This document shows, piece after piece, positions 26,196 through 34,922 of a stretch of 64,000 nt of DNA. Source of the stretch: Spirochaetia bacterium (GTDB lineage: Bacteria > Spirochaetota > Spirochaetia > CADAEX01); the NCBI GenBank assembly GCA_017446885.1, contig JAFSOR010000023.1, positions 62,001 through 126,000 of the forward strand, read 5' to 3'. The notes under the pieces are model-generated. The model was not told the origin of the DNA. It worked only from the letters and a program-made list of their open reading frames with translations, and ran no database searches. Position 1 is the stretch's first letter, and every line of letters begins with the position of its first letter. A program made the translations under genes and the position numbers.

Positions 26196-26228
26196 AGTTG
26201 CCAAGTTCTTTTAAATCGGGGAGGGGTT

Positions 26229-27173
26229 ATGAAAGGACAGATTAAGGAGTTTTTTAACAGCATAGGAAAAAACTGGAATAAGCTTAGGCAGGCACAGAAA
26301 GTCTCGATAATTCTAATATTGGCAATTGTCTTTGCCCTTTTAGTCTTTGTATCTTCTGTCGGCTCCACATCTTTCATGACTCCGCTTTTCACTGCACGTA
26401 TTGCAGATAATACTCTGCTCAACTCAATATCGCTCCGCCTTGATCAGGAAGGGGTTTCACACAAGATTGCAGACGGCATGATCTATCTTCAGAGCAAAGG
26501 CGATGCCCAGCGTATGATAGCTCTTTTGGTAAGAGAAGACCTGGTGCCCAAGAATGCTTCTCCATGGGATGTGTTCAAGATGGACCGATGGACCACCACC
26601 GACTTTGAGCGGAACGTCAACCTCAGGCGGGCAATAAGCGTAAGCCTTGAGCAGCATATCGAATCCCTTGCCGATGTGGACAGGGCCAGAATAACCCTGG
26701 TGATGCCCGAGAAATCGCTTTTCACCGAGGATCAGAAAGATGTCTCTGCATCAATCATCATCACACCTCATCCAGGTTCTGACATTGTATCAAACCCTAA
26801 GAAAATCCAGGGAATAATCAAGCTGGTCAAGTTTGCAGTGGAAGGTCTTGAGGATAAGAACATAACCATAAGCGACACAGCTGGAAATGTGCTGTCTGAC
26901 TTTGCAGGAATGGCTACCTCCCCGGCCGCACCTGCAGTAAAGCCTATTTCTCAGCCTCCTGCAGAAGAAGATATTTTTGACAAGCTTCCTATAAGCCGCA
27001 ACATCGCATATGCAGCTTTAGTCTCGCTGGCAGTTGTCCTTTTGGCAGTAGCATGCATACTTATATTCGGAAAGAGAAAAAAAGAGGCCATCCTTGAGGA
27101 TGCACGTAACATGGCGGCTCAGAACCCGGAAGAGGTTGCACGCCTTTTAAAGACCTGGCTGTCGGAGGACTGA
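26229..27173 (+). CDS. fliF: Shortened flagellar MS-ring protein FliF (no RBM3 domain)
   Basis: FliF builds the MS ring in the inner membrane. This protein has 314 residues, whereas usual FliF has about 530-570. TM1 (25-43), ring-building motif 1 (about 50-112) and RBM2 (about 125-220, the YscJ-like domain with NLRRAISVSLEQHIESL) are present. A Pro/Ala-rich linker (228-248) then leads straight to TM2 (259-280) and the FliG-binding tail (NPEEVARLLKTWLSED, 299-314). The RBM3 and beta-collar region, which forms the S ring and collar, is missing. The frame is uninterrupted, so this is an internal loss, not a frameshift. GGGGAGGGG precedes the ATG. Confidence 0.85.
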   Translation: MKGQIKEFFNSIGKNWNKLRQAQKVSIILILAIVFALLVFVSSVGSTSFMTPLFTARIADNTLLNSISLRLDQEGVSHKIADGMIYLQSKGDAQRMIALLVREDLVPKNASPWDVFKMDRWTTTDFERNVNLRRAISVSLEQHIESLADVDRARITLVMPEKSLFTEDQKDVSASIIITPHPGSDIVSNPKKIQGIIKLVKFAVEGLEDKNITISDTAGNVLSDFAGMATSPAAPAVKPISQPPAEEDIFDKLPISRNIAYAALVSLAVVLLAVACILIFGKRKKEAILEDARNMAAQNPEEVARLLKTWLSED

Positions 27174-27174
27174 T

Positions 27175-28155
27175 ATGGCCCGACTTAAGAAAGCTAAAGC
27201 AGTAAAAAAGCTTTCAGGAAAAGAAAAAGCCGCCATATTCCTCCTGGCTCTTGGATGCGACAGTTCGGCCCATGTCTTTGAGCACCTCAATTCTCAGGAC
27301 GTGGAGATACTGTCGTACCAGATAGCCTCTACCGAGAAAGTGGATGCCAATACACTTTCCCAGGTGCTCTATGAATACAGGGAACTGGCCACAGCCCGCA
27401 ACTACATTGCAACAGGCGGTGTTGAATATGCCAAGAAGCTCCTTTCCAAGGCTTTCGGCGAGAAGCGGGCCGAAGAGATTATCCAGAAGATTTCGGTATT
27501 CCTCCATAAAAAGCCGTTTGAGTTTGTTAAGCGTGTACAGTCTGACCGTCTTGTGTCGTTCCTCAAGTTCGAGCAGCCACAGACCATTGCGCTGGTATTG
27601 GCTTATCTTGAGCCGGAAACTGCATCCCGCATCCTTCAGGCTCTGCCCCGGAGCATACAGTCCGATGTCGCACGGCGTATTGCAGTTATGGACAGGACAT
27701 CGCCTGAAATGCTGCATAATGTCGAGAAAGTGCTTGAGAAAAAGCTTGCACTCTTTGACCTTTCTGGCTACAAGGAGGCAGGCGGCATAGAGAGCATGAT
27801 GAATATCCTTAACAGGATGGACAAGAAGGCTGGAGCCGATATCCTTTCCGATATACGCAGGGGCAATTCCAAACTTTCATCTGAACTTGCCTCTCAGATT
27901 CTTGTGTTTGATGATGTAGTCAAGATTGATGATGAGATACTGTGTGCTGTTCTTGCAGGTGTCTCATCCGATGACATAGCAAAGTCGTTAAGGACAGCAA
28001 GCTACGAGGCGCGGGAAAAAATCTTGGCAAACCTGGATCCTGACCGGTCGCAGATTTTATCCCAGAACGATTCAAAGCCTGTACGATTAAAGGAAATAGA
28101 GGAGTCGCAGAACCAGATACTTAAAGCCATAAGAAAAGCAGGAGGCCCTAAATGA
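27175..28155 (+). CDS. fliG: Flagellar switch protein FliG, with altered C-terminal motor helix
   Basis: FliG normally couples stator ion flow to rotor movement. The 326-residue protein has the N-terminal FliF-binding domain (LSGKEKAAIFLLALG), the middle domain with EQPQTIALVLAYLEPE and ALPRSIQSDVARRIA, and the C-terminal domain ending PVRLKEIEESQNQILKAIRKAG. By eye, the stretch before PVR is two residues shorter than in E. coli FliG, and the acidic pair plus following arginine of the torque helix (RDDLANRG) is replaced by SQNDSK. It starts two bases after fliF. Confidence 0.85.
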   Translation: MARLKKAKAVKKLSGKEKAAIFLLALGCDSSAHVFEHLNSQDVEILSYQIASTEKVDANTLSQVLYEYRELATARNYIATGGVEYAKKLLSKAFGEKRAEEIIQKISVFLHKKPFEFVKRVQSDRLVSFLKFEQPQTIALVLAYLEPETASRILQALPRSIQSDVARRIAVMDRTSPEMLHNVEKVLEKKLALFDLSGYKEAGGIESMMNILNRMDKKAGADILSDIRRGNSKLSSELASQILVFDDVVKIDDEILCAVLAGVSSDDIAKSLRTASYEAREKILANLDPDRSQILSQNDSKPVRLKEIEESQNQILKAIRKAGGPK

Positions 28156-28811
28156 CAGATGTATTCAAAGCCATAGATGTGGAGGAGCTTGAAAGAGCTT
28201 CCCGCATAGATGTTCAGGCAGAAAGCAGAAACCTTATGGCACAGCTCGAGAAAGCCAGCACCGATGCTGCACGGATCAGGCAGGAGGCAGCCTCCGAGGC
28301 CGAGAAAATAAAGGCTCAGGCCTATGAGATTGCCCACAAAGAGGGTTTTGAGAAAGGGCAGAAAGAAGGCTTTGAGAAAGGTCTTGAACAGGTGAATAAA
28401 CTTATAAGCCAGCTTGAGATAATTACCCGCGATGCAGATGAATGCAGGCGGAACATACTGGAGAATGCCAAGCACGATATTGTGGATCTGTCGGTAAAGA
28501 TTGCTGAGAAGGTGGTCAAGGCCACCTGCGCAAAACAGCGCGATATTGCAGTGCGTAACGCAGAGTATGCACTGGGGCTTCTTAAGGAGAAAAGTCCTGC
28601 CGTAATCAGGGTCAACCTGGCCGATATAGAGGTAGCCAGAGAATACCGTTCTGTCCTCCTTAACATGTTTGACAAGGTGGAATCCATAAAGATTGCCGAG
28701 GACCCGGCCGTAGAGCAGGGGGGCTGCATTGTCGAGAGCAATGCAGGAGGGGTTGATGCCAATATCCAGACCCAGCTTTCATCTATCAGGAGCAGCCTGC
28801 ATGAAGAGTGA
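28152..28811 (+). CDS. fliH: Flagellar export regulator FliH
   Basis: FliH forms the peripheral stalk that holds the export ATPase FliI. The 219-residue protein has an Ala/Glu-rich helical N-terminal half, a GxxxG repeat series (EGFEKGQKEGFEKGLEQ near 75-90) typical of FliH, and a C-terminal domain related to the ATPase delta subunit (DLSVKIAEKVVKAT). The ATG overlaps the fliG stop by four bases and the end overlaps fliI by 11 bases. Confidence 0.82.
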   Translation: MTDVFKAIDVEELERASRIDVQAESRNLMAQLEKASTDAARIRQEAASEAEKIKAQAYEIAHKEGFEKGQKEGFEKGLEQVNKLISQLEIITRDADECRRNILENAKHDIVDLSVKIAEKVVKATCAKQRDIAVRNAEYALGLLKEKSPAVIRVNLADIEVAREYRSVLLNMFDKVESIKIAEDPAVEQGGCIVESNAGGVDANIQTQLSSIRSSLHEE

Positions 28812-30117
28812 TCTTGAACGCTTCCAGAAGATTATAGACAGCTCTCAGCCATGCCGCTACACAGGGCTTGTGACCAAGGTTACAGGCTTTATGATAGAGA
28901 GCATGGGACCCCAGGCCATGGTAGGCGAACTGTGCCAGATATATCTGCCCGAGAAACCGAACCCTGTGCCGGCCGAAGTTGTTGCCATAGATGGCTCCAA
29001 GGTGCGCCTTATCACCTATGTAAGTGCAGTTGGAATACAGATGGGCTGTCTGGTTGTAGCCACAGGGAGGAGCCTTGGAATACCTATGTCCAATTCCCTT
29101 TTAGGCCGTGTGATAGACAGCATGGGAAACCCGCTGGACGGCAAGGGGCCTATAGGGTTCGGCAAGAAGCGTTCTGTATTCGGAACCCCGCCCGATATCC
29201 TTAACCGCCAGATGGTGCAGAAACCTGTCGAGACAGGGGTGCGCTCCATCGACAGCCTGCTTACTGTAGGGCTGGGGCAGCGGCTTGGTATATTCTCTCC
29301 TGCAGGCACAGGAAAGACCACCCTTTTAGGAATGATTGCCCGGAACACCCAGGCTGATATAAATGTCATTGCCCTTGTAGGCGAGAGGGGCCGCGAGGTA
29401 GGCGAGTTTATCCGGAACGACCTGGGCGATGAGAAACTGGCCAAGAGCGTGGTGGTTGTGTCAACCTCTGATACATCCCCGGTATGCCGTGTGCGTGGTG
29501 CATATACTGCGGTTACAGTGGCAGAGCATTTCCGCGACCAAGGAAAGAATGTCATGCTTTTCTTCGACTCCCTTTCCCGTTTTGCCCGGGCACAGAGCGA
29601 GATTGGCCTTTCCATAGGCGAAGTTCCTGCAACCAGGGGATACCCTCCATCGGTCTTTACCGAGATGCCTAAGCTCCTTGAGCGGTGTGCAAACTCAGAC
29701 AGAGGAACCCTTACAGGCTTCTTCACAGTTCTGGTGGAAGGCGATGACAGGGACGAGCCTATATCCGACAGTGCCGAAGGCTTCCTGGACGGCCATATCA
29801 TACTTACACGCAAGCTCTCGGAATCTGGCCACTATCCTGCAATAGATGTGCTCCAGTCGGTATCCAGAAGCGCAGTGCGTGTCGCACCGGATGCGCTGCT
29901 CAAGGCATCTGAGGTCATAAAGCATCATCTGGCTGTCTACCGCGACGCAGAAGACCTTATAAATGTGGGTGCATACAACAGGGGAACAAACAAGACTATA
30001 GACCTGGCCATAGACAAGCACGAGGCGATAGATAAGTTCCTTATCCAGGACCTTAAGGAGAAAGCCCCGTTCACCGAGAGCATGGATAAAGCCATGGCAA
30101 TAGCAGGAATCAGATGA
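28801..30117 (+). CDS. fliI: Flagellum-type export ATPase FliI, variant P-loop
   Basis: FliI energises type III export. The start at 28801 (MKSDLERFQK) gives 438 residues, the normal size. Visible motifs include GERGREVGEF (194-203, catalytic Glu), LFFDSLSRFARAQSEIGL and EVPATRGYPPSVF. The P-loop reads SPAGTGKT (166-173) where flagellar ATPases have AGSGVGKS; the GK and following Thr are kept, but the first positions are unusual. Overlaps fliH and fliJ. It is clearly of the type III rather than the F1 class. Confidence 0.9.
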   Translation: MKSDLERFQKIIDSSQPCRYTGLVTKVTGFMIESMGPQAMVGELCQIYLPEKPNPVPAEVVAIDGSKVRLITYVSAVGIQMGCLVVATGRSLGIPMSNSLLGRVIDSMGNPLDGKGPIGFGKKRSVFGTPPDILNRQMVQKPVETGVRSIDSLLTVGLGQRLGIFSPAGTGKTTLLGMIARNTQADINVIALVGERGREVGEFIRNDLGDEKLAKSVVVVSTSDTSPVCRVRGAYTAVTVAEHFRDQGKNVMLFFDSLSRFARAQSEIGLSIGEVPATRGYPPSVFTEMPKLLERCANSDRGTLTGFFTVLVEGDDRDEPISDSAEGFLDGHIILTRKLSESGHYPAIDVLQSVSRSAVRVAPDALLKASEVIKHHLAVYRDAEDLINVGAYNRGTNKTIDLAIDKHEAIDKFLIQDLKEKAPFTESMDKAMAIAGIR

Positions 30118-30482
30118 AAAAGCAGTTCCGGCTGGAAAAGCTTTTAGAGATAAGCACTATGGATGAGCGGTCTGCGGCCGCAAAGCTTTCTGATATCGAT
30201 TCAAGGCTAAACCGGGTGCAGAGCGACCTTGCGCAGATTGCCAGAAAACAGGCCGAGCTTTATGCCGAATTTGTCAGCTCCATCCAGACCCCAGAAAACT
30301 TGGCTCCTCTGCAGGTTCACCTTACAGAGCTCAAGGAAGAGGCTCTTTCTTTGGGAAAATCACTTGAAAAAATTAAAAAAGAGAAGGCTGATGCCTATAA
30401 TTCTTATCTAAACGCCTTGCAAAAACGTAAAATTTTAGATAATCTAAAAGAAAAAACTGTTAATTCAGCTAAAAATTCGTAA
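30114..30482 (+). CDS. fliJ: FliJ-like export chaperone/stalk protein
   Basis: This 122-residue protein is almost wholly helical with long heptad-like stretches ([28 protein letters not shown] and [19 protein letters not shown]), as in FliJ, a two-helix coiled coil that penetrates the FliI ring. Sequence identity in this family is low, so the call rests on size, coiled coil and position directly after fliI (ATGA overlap). It ends the fli operon. Base composition becomes AT-rich at its 3' end. Confidence 0.75.
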   Translation: MKKQFRLEKLLEISTMDERSAAAKLSDIDSRLNRVQSDLAQIARKQAELYAEFVSSIQTPENLAPLQVHLTELKEEALSLGKSLEKIKKEKADAYNSYLNALQKRKILDNLKEKTVNSAKNS

Positions 30483-30508
30483 ATTTTTTGATATATTGCG
30501 AGGACTAT

Positions 30509-32203
30509 ATGGAAGCTGGCTATAAAAAAGGTGCAGAAATCCTAATAGATAAACTCCACAAAGAGGGAGTTGAATACATTTTCGGTTATCCGGGGGCAAG
30601 TGCCATCGATATCTTCGATGCCCTTCTGGAGTCGCCTATCAAGTTTCTGTTGGCCCGGCACGAGCAGGGGGCAGTGCACATGGCAGACGGCTATGCCCGT
30701 GCCACTGGAAAGCCCGGTGTAGTTCTGGTGACATCAGGCCCTGGCTCCACAAACACAGTATCAGGCATATTCACGGCCAAGATGGACTCTGTGCCCATAG
30801 TTGTCATCTGCGGCCAGCAGTCTGTTGCGAACCTGGGCACCGACGCCTTCCAGGAGGTCGATGTATCGGGTATCACATTCCCTATAGTCAAGCATTCATA
30901 CCTTATAAAGAAAGCAACCGATATACCTCGGATTGTAAAGGAGGCCTTTCTGCTGGCCCGCACCGGCCGCCCTGGCCCAATTCTTATCGATATTCCCAAG
31001 AATGTTTCGGAATTTCCTATTCCGGTTAATACCCCGGACACCCTTGACCTGCCAGGCTACAAGCTGGACGGCGAGCCCAACCTGGGCAGCGTTATGGCGG
31101 CGGCCGACTACCTGGTGGATGCCCAGCGGCCGGTGCTTCTGGTAGGGCACGGCGCCCTTATATCGGGCGCCTCTGATGCGGTGCGCACCTTTGCCGAGAA
31201 AATGCAGATTCCTGTGGCAAGCACACTTTTGGGCAAAGGTGTTTTCCCAGAGACACATCCGCTGTCTCTGGGCATGGCAGGCATGCATGGCACCGCATAT
31301 GCCAACAAGGCCCTTGAGGAATGCGACCTGGTTATGTCTATCGGTTCCCGCTGGGATGACCGTATCGCCGGCACCCCTGCAAACTTCTGCCAGGATGCAG
31401 TAAAAATCCACATCGATGTGGATCCTTCCGAGATAAACAAGACTATCAAGGTAGATGTGGGCATAGTAGGAGAGGCTAAGCGGGCTATGGAAATCCTGTG
31501 CGGCTTGTGTTCCAAGGGAAATACCGAATCATGGATAAAACGAATTAAAAAACTTAAGAAGGATTTCCCGCTCAAATACCGCAAAGGGACAAAAGTAAAA
31601 GTGCCCCATGTGGTGGAGGAACTTTTTAAGCAGACCAAGGGCAGGGCAATTGTGGCCACCGATGTAGGTCAGCACCAGATGTGGGCCGCCCAGTACTATA
31701 AGACCGATTTCCCAAACCAGTGGCTTTCATCGGGTGGTGCCGGCACCATGGGCTTCGGTTTCCCGGCAGCAGTAGGAGCGCAGGTAGGGTGTCCTGACCG
31801 TGTGGTTGCGGCCATAGTAGGGGACGGCGGTTTCCAGATGACTATGGAGGAGCTGGCTGTAATAGCAGTAAACAAGCTGCCGGTTAAAATATTTATCATG
31901 AACAATCACTTCCTGGGCATGGTGCGGCAGTGGCAGAACATATTCTACGGCAACCGCCTATCCTGCGTGGAGATGGTGGGCAATCCCAACTTTGTGCAGC
32001 TTGCAAAGAGCTACGGCATAAAAGGATATTCCATACGCCGTTCTGCCGATGTAAGGCGCATAATGAAAGCTGCCCTGGCATACAAGGGGCCGGTTGTGGT
32101 CAATGTAGAGGTGGACCGTGAGGCCAATGTCTATCCAATGGTTCCGGCAGGCAAGCCTTTAAGCGGAATGATTCTTGAGCAGGAGAAGCGGAATGAGAAA
32201 TAA
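30509..32203 (+). CDS. ilvB: Acetolactate synthase, large subunit
   Basis: This thiamin diphosphate enzyme condenses two pyruvates, or pyruvate and 2-oxobutyrate, in the first common step of branched-chain amino acid synthesis. The 564-residue protein has the N-terminal catalytic glutamate region ([19 protein letters not shown]), the central FAD domain and the TPP motif [32 protein letters not shown] (GDG...N). I chose the ATG at 30509, after GAGGAC, instead of 30488. A regulatory subunit follows, so this is the anabolic type. No ilvC or ilvD is nearby. Confidence 0.93.
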   Translation: MEAGYKKGAEILIDKLHKEGVEYIFGYPGASAIDIFDALLESPIKFLLARHEQGAVHMADGYARATGKPGVVLVTSGPGSTNTVSGIFTAKMDSVPIVVICGQQSVANLGTDAFQEVDVSGITFPIVKHSYLIKKATDIPRIVKEAFLLARTGRPGPILIDIPKNVSEFPIPVNTPDTLDLPGYKLDGEPNLGSVMAAADYLVDAQRPVLLVGHGALISGASDAVRTFAEKMQIPVASTLLGKGVFPETHPLSLGMAGMHGTAYANKALEECDLVMSIGSRWDDRIAGTPANFCQDAVKIHIDVDPSEINKTIKVDVGIVGEAKRAMEILCGLCSKGNTESWIKRIKKLKKDFPLKYRKGTKVKVPHVVEELFKQTKGRAIVATDVGQHQMWAAQYYKTDFPNQWLSSGGAGTMGFGFPAAVGAQVGCPDRVVAAIVGDGGFQMTMEELAVIAVNKLPVKIFIMNNHFLGMVRQWQNIFYGNRLSCVEMVGNPNFVQLAKSYGIKGYSIRRSADVRRIMKAALAYKGPVVVNVEVDREANVYPMVPAGKPLSGMILEQEKRNEK

Positions 32204-32696
32204 CAGAAAACATGTAATAAGCCTTTTGGTAAGCAATAAACCTGGTGTACTTATAAGGGTCTCGCTTGTATTTGCACGGCGCGGCTACAATATCGACAGC
32301 CTGGTTGTATCCGAAGAGACAGACCCCCGTTTTTCCCGTATGACCATAACTGCCACCGGTGACAAGGTGATTCTTGACCTTATCATAGAGCAGCTTAACA
32401 AGCTGGTGGATGTTATCTCTGCAAAGGATTATACCGACGAGGACACCATAGAGCGTGAGCTTTCAATCCTTAAGATAGACTGCCCGCCCGAAAAACGTGC
32501 AGACCTTTTCCCTCTGGTAGAGGTGTTCAAAGGAAAGATTGTGGACATAGGTCCGCAGACCATAACTTTCGAGGCATCGGGACCCAGCGAGCGTATGGAG
32601 GCGGTCAAGAACACATTTGCCCCCTACGGAATACGCGAGAGCGTCCGCACCGGAAAGGTGCTTATGATCCGCGGCGACGAGACGACCGGTTTCTAG
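32193..32696 (+). CDS. ilvN: Acetolactate synthase, small regulatory subunit
   Basis: The 167-residue protein begins with an ACT domain ([33 protein letters not shown]) that senses branched-chain amino acids, usually valine, followed by the C-terminal IlvN/IlvH domain. The start at 32193 follows AGGAGAAG and overlaps the ilvB stop by 11 bases, so the subunits are coupled. The 3' end overlaps the convergent helicase gene by 35 bases. Confidence 0.93.
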   Translation: MRNNRKHVISLLVSNKPGVLIRVSLVFARRGYNIDSLVVSEETDPRFSRMTITATGDKVILDLIIEQLNKLVDVISAKDYTDEDTIERELSILKIDCPPEKRADLFPLVEVFKGKIVDIGPQTITFEASGPSERMEAVKNTFAPYGIRESVRTGKVLMIRGDETTGF

Positions 32697-34440
32697 ACGG
32701 TACATGTGCCAGCGTGATTGTCGGCAGCTCCGGATTCTTGCGTGACTTTGCAACTGCATCAAGGCCAGCTTTCTCGGGCACTGTAGCAAATGAGAAGTTG
32801 CCCTTTATAGCCACATCGTCAATCAGGCTTCCTTTTATCTTAAGAAGCTGTGCCAGGAACTTCACAAGCTCACGCGGCCCTATGTTGTCATCCTTTCCCC
32901 AGCCTATGTGTAGACGGACTGTTCCAGGTTTTATCTCGGGTTTATGTTCGGACTTCCTGCCAGGCTTTTTGACATCGGATTTCCGTTCATCCTCAGGCTT
33001 CCTGTCCTTACGCTTTTTATCCCAGGGTGCATCCTTGCTGCGTTCCCGATCCCGTTTCCGTTTAGGTTCTTCTATAACTTCAATCTCGCGGTAACGCTCG
33101 GTGTCGAATATGTCTCCGTATGCGCTTGCAAGCATTGCACGCACTGTGTTCCCAGCCCCCATTTCTGCAATCAGCTTGTCGGCAAAGGCTGCGATAATGT
33201 CTTTCTCTTTCTGGTTCCCGCCCTTGCTGCGGTATTCCTGGTCTGCAGTCCCCAGTGTCTGCTCAAGCCGCTGACACCGAAGCGCAAGGATATTCATCAC
33301 CTCGGGCACCTTAACCACATGGATGGAGCTTCCCAGTATGTTTTCGGACTTGCGGTTGTACTCTCTTATCTTGTAGCGGATTGAAGGGCGGATGAAACTG
33401 ATTGCAGTTCCTTTCTCGCCTGCCCGGCCGGTACGGCCTATGCGGTGTATGTAGCTGTCAAAGTTGTGTGGCAGCTCCCAGTTTATTACATGCGTAAGAC
33501 GCTCAACATCTATGCCCCGGGCAGCAACATCGGTGGCTATAAGGATTGTGGTAAGCTTGTTCTTGAACCGGCGCAGAGTCCGCTCCCGTGCCTCCTGCGA
33601 CAAGTTTCCATGGAGTGCTTCAGCTGGGTAGCCGTCCTCCATAAGGCGCCGGGCCACCTCGTCTGCCTCTATCTTAGTAGGGCAGAACACAAGGCCATGG
33701 AAATTATCGGTGGAGTCGACAATACGCTTAAGTGCCTCGAGCCGGTCATCAGCCTTTATAAGAATAGCCTCCTGGTTCACCAGAATCTCTTCCTGCTCCG
33801 GCACATCCTCTGCAATAATCTCAGTCTTCCCCAGCTGTTCATCTACAATCTTCATTATGGGGGCGGGGAGTGTGGCAGAGAAAAGAGCCACCTTCTTATC
33901 AGGGTTTGCGCAATCTATGATTTTCTTAACATCATCGATGAACCCCATATCCAGCATCTCGTCGGCCTCGTCCAGAATCAGATATTTGATTTCGGAAAGG
34001 TCCAGGCTGCCACGGTCTATGTGATCCTGCACACGGCCGGGAGTGCCCACCACAACCTCGGTTCCTTTCTCAAGGTTCCTAAGCTGCAGCCCTATTGATG
34101 CACCGCCATAAACCGCAGTTATGCGTGGATATCGGTTTGTTGTAAGAGATCTTATCTCTGTAGTTATCTGAAGTGCCAGTTCCCGAGTTGGGGCCAGGAT
34201 AAGTGCCTGCGGTTTATTGGCAGGTTCGGTAAGCTTGTTCACCAATGGCAGGCCGAATGCAGCAGTCTTTCCTGTGCCTGTGCGTGCCTTTACTGCAATG
34301 TTTGTATCCTCTGCTAGAAGCCGTGGCAGTATAAGAGCCTGCACCGGTGTGGTATGTGTGAATCCCTTTTTTTCTATAGCTTTCAGGACTGCCGCAGAAA
34401 GAGGGTAGTCTGAAAAAAGTGTCTCTGTTGTATGTTCCAT
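32662..34440 (-). CDS. DEAD-box RNA helicase with DbpA-type RNA-binding domain
   Basis: The 592-residue protein shows Q motif, ARTGTGKTAAFGLP, PTRELALQI, LDEADEMLDMGF, SATLP, and YIHRIGRTGRAG in order. After the helicase core come a Lys/Arg/Glu-rich linker (about 445-505) and a domain like the DbpA RNA-binding module (VRLHIGWGKDDNIGPRELVKFL). This is the CsdA/DeaD layout, linked to ribosome assembly and mRNA decay, especially in the cold. No Shine-Dalgarno is present; a TATTCT box ends seven bases before the ATG. Confidence 0.9.
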   Translation of the reverse strand: MEHTTETLFSDYPLSAAVLKAIEKKGFTHTTPVQALILPRLLAEDTNIAVKARTGTGKTAAFGLPLVNKLTEPANKPQALILAPTRELALQITTEIRSLTTNRYPRITAVYGGASIGLQLRNLEKGTEVVVGTPGRVQDHIDRGSLDLSEIKYLILDEADEMLDMGFIDDVKKIIDCANPDKKVALFSATLPAPIMKIVDEQLGKTEIIAEDVPEQEEILVNQEAILIKADDRLEALKRIVDSTDNFHGLVFCPTKIEADEVARRLMEDGYPAEALHGNLSQEARERTLRRFKNKLTTILIATDVAARGIDVERLTHVINWELPHNFDSYIHRIGRTGRAGEKGTAISFIRPSIRYKIREYNRKSENILGSSIHVVKVPEVMNILALRCQRLEQTLGTADQEYRSKGGNQKEKDIIAAFADKLIAEMGAGNTVRAMLASAYGDIFDTERYREIEVIEEPKRKRDRERSKDAPWDKKRKDRKPEDERKSDVKKPGRKSEHKPEIKPGTVRLHIGWGKDDNIGPRELVKFLAQLLKIKGSLIDDVAIKGNFSFATVPEKAGLDAVAKSRKNPELPTITLAHVPSRNRSSRRRGS

Positions 34441-34447
34441 CGGCTAC

Positions 34448-34476
34448 AGAATATCAGTAAAAATGAAAGAAAACAA
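34448..34476 (-). promoter_or_regulatory. Promoter of the DEAD-box helicase gene
   Basis: On the minus strand TTGTTT (34471-34476) and TATTCT (34448-34453) are 17 bases apart. The -10 box ends seven bases before the ATG at 34440, and no ribosome binding site is seen, so the transcript is probably leaderless. Confidence 0.45.
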
Positions 34477-34518
34477 GGCACACCCCCACAATACCTCTGG
34501 CAGGTACTTCAGGGATTA

Positions 34519-34782
34519 TTAATATCTTAATGCTGGAACATGTTCTGGGCATTTATCATTACAACTGGTTCTAATACGACCAAAACGGCCGCCAGCTATT
34601 TTATCCAAGGTTTTTTCATCCAGCTCTATATTCTCAAGTTCATAAAGGTAGGCCTGTGCCTGTTCTATTGTCAATTCAAAGCCAGCTTTTTTAGCCAGCT
34701 CGATGAGTTCTTCCGGTGTCTTGCACTTGGCGGCCTGTGCAATCTGCTCTTTTGTCAAGGAATTAAGGTCAAGTTTATCCAT
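34519..34782 (-). CDS. Nif11-type leader peptide, putative RiPP precursor
   Basis: This 87-residue protein has an acidic helical leader (KTPEELIELAKKAGFELTI near 21-39) like the Nif11 family of peptide leaders, then LDEKTLDKIAGG with a Gly-Gly cleavage site at 64-65. The remaining 22 residues would be the core; they are basic and carry two cysteines (TSCNDKCPEH, 72-81). Nif11 leaders direct ribosomal peptides to modifying enzymes and to peptidase-containing exporters. No such enzyme is encoded within the window. AGGAGA precedes the ATG and a consensus TTGACA lies upstream. The core could stay unmodified or form one disulfide. Confidence 0.75.
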   Translation of the reverse strand: MDKLDLNSLTKEQIAQAAKCKTPEELIELAKKAGFELTIEQAQAYLYELENIELDEKTLDKIAGGRFGRIRTSCNDKCPEHVPALRY

Positions 34783-34807
34783 TTGGTTTCTCCTGAATTT
34801 AAAAATA

Positions 34808-34831
34808 TTATATAACTTAGAGAGTTGTCAA
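34808..34831 (-). promoter_or_regulatory. Putative promoter of the Nif11-type peptide gene
   Basis: The minus strand has a perfect TTGACA (complement of 34826-34831) followed by the AT-rich run TTATATAATATTTTT. The TATAAT inside it is only 13 bases away; TAATAT or TATTTT gives spacing of 15 or 18. The exact -10 box is therefore uncertain. Confidence 0.4.
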
Positions 34832-34853
34832 TAGAAGATGAGCACAGCTGGGC

Positions 34854-34914
34854 TTGACTTTAGCCGTTCGGCTAAGTTATATTTAAGTATGACTGAAATA
34901 AGCCGTTCGGCTAA
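34854..34914 (+). promoter_or_regulatory. hipBA promoter with two HipB-type operators
   Basis: TTGACT (34854-34859) and TATATT (34878-34883) are 18 bases apart. Operator 1 at 34860-34875 reads TTAGCCGTTCGGCTAA, a perfect 7+2+7 palindrome lying exactly between the two boxes. Operator 2 at 34899-34914 reads TAAGCCGTTCGGCTAA, with one mismatch, just before the ribosome binding site. The 15 bases AGCCGTTCGGCTAAG are identical in both and 39 bases apart. This is the expected layout for autorepression by HipB. Confidence 0.75.
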
Positions 34915-34922
34915 GAGGGTGC

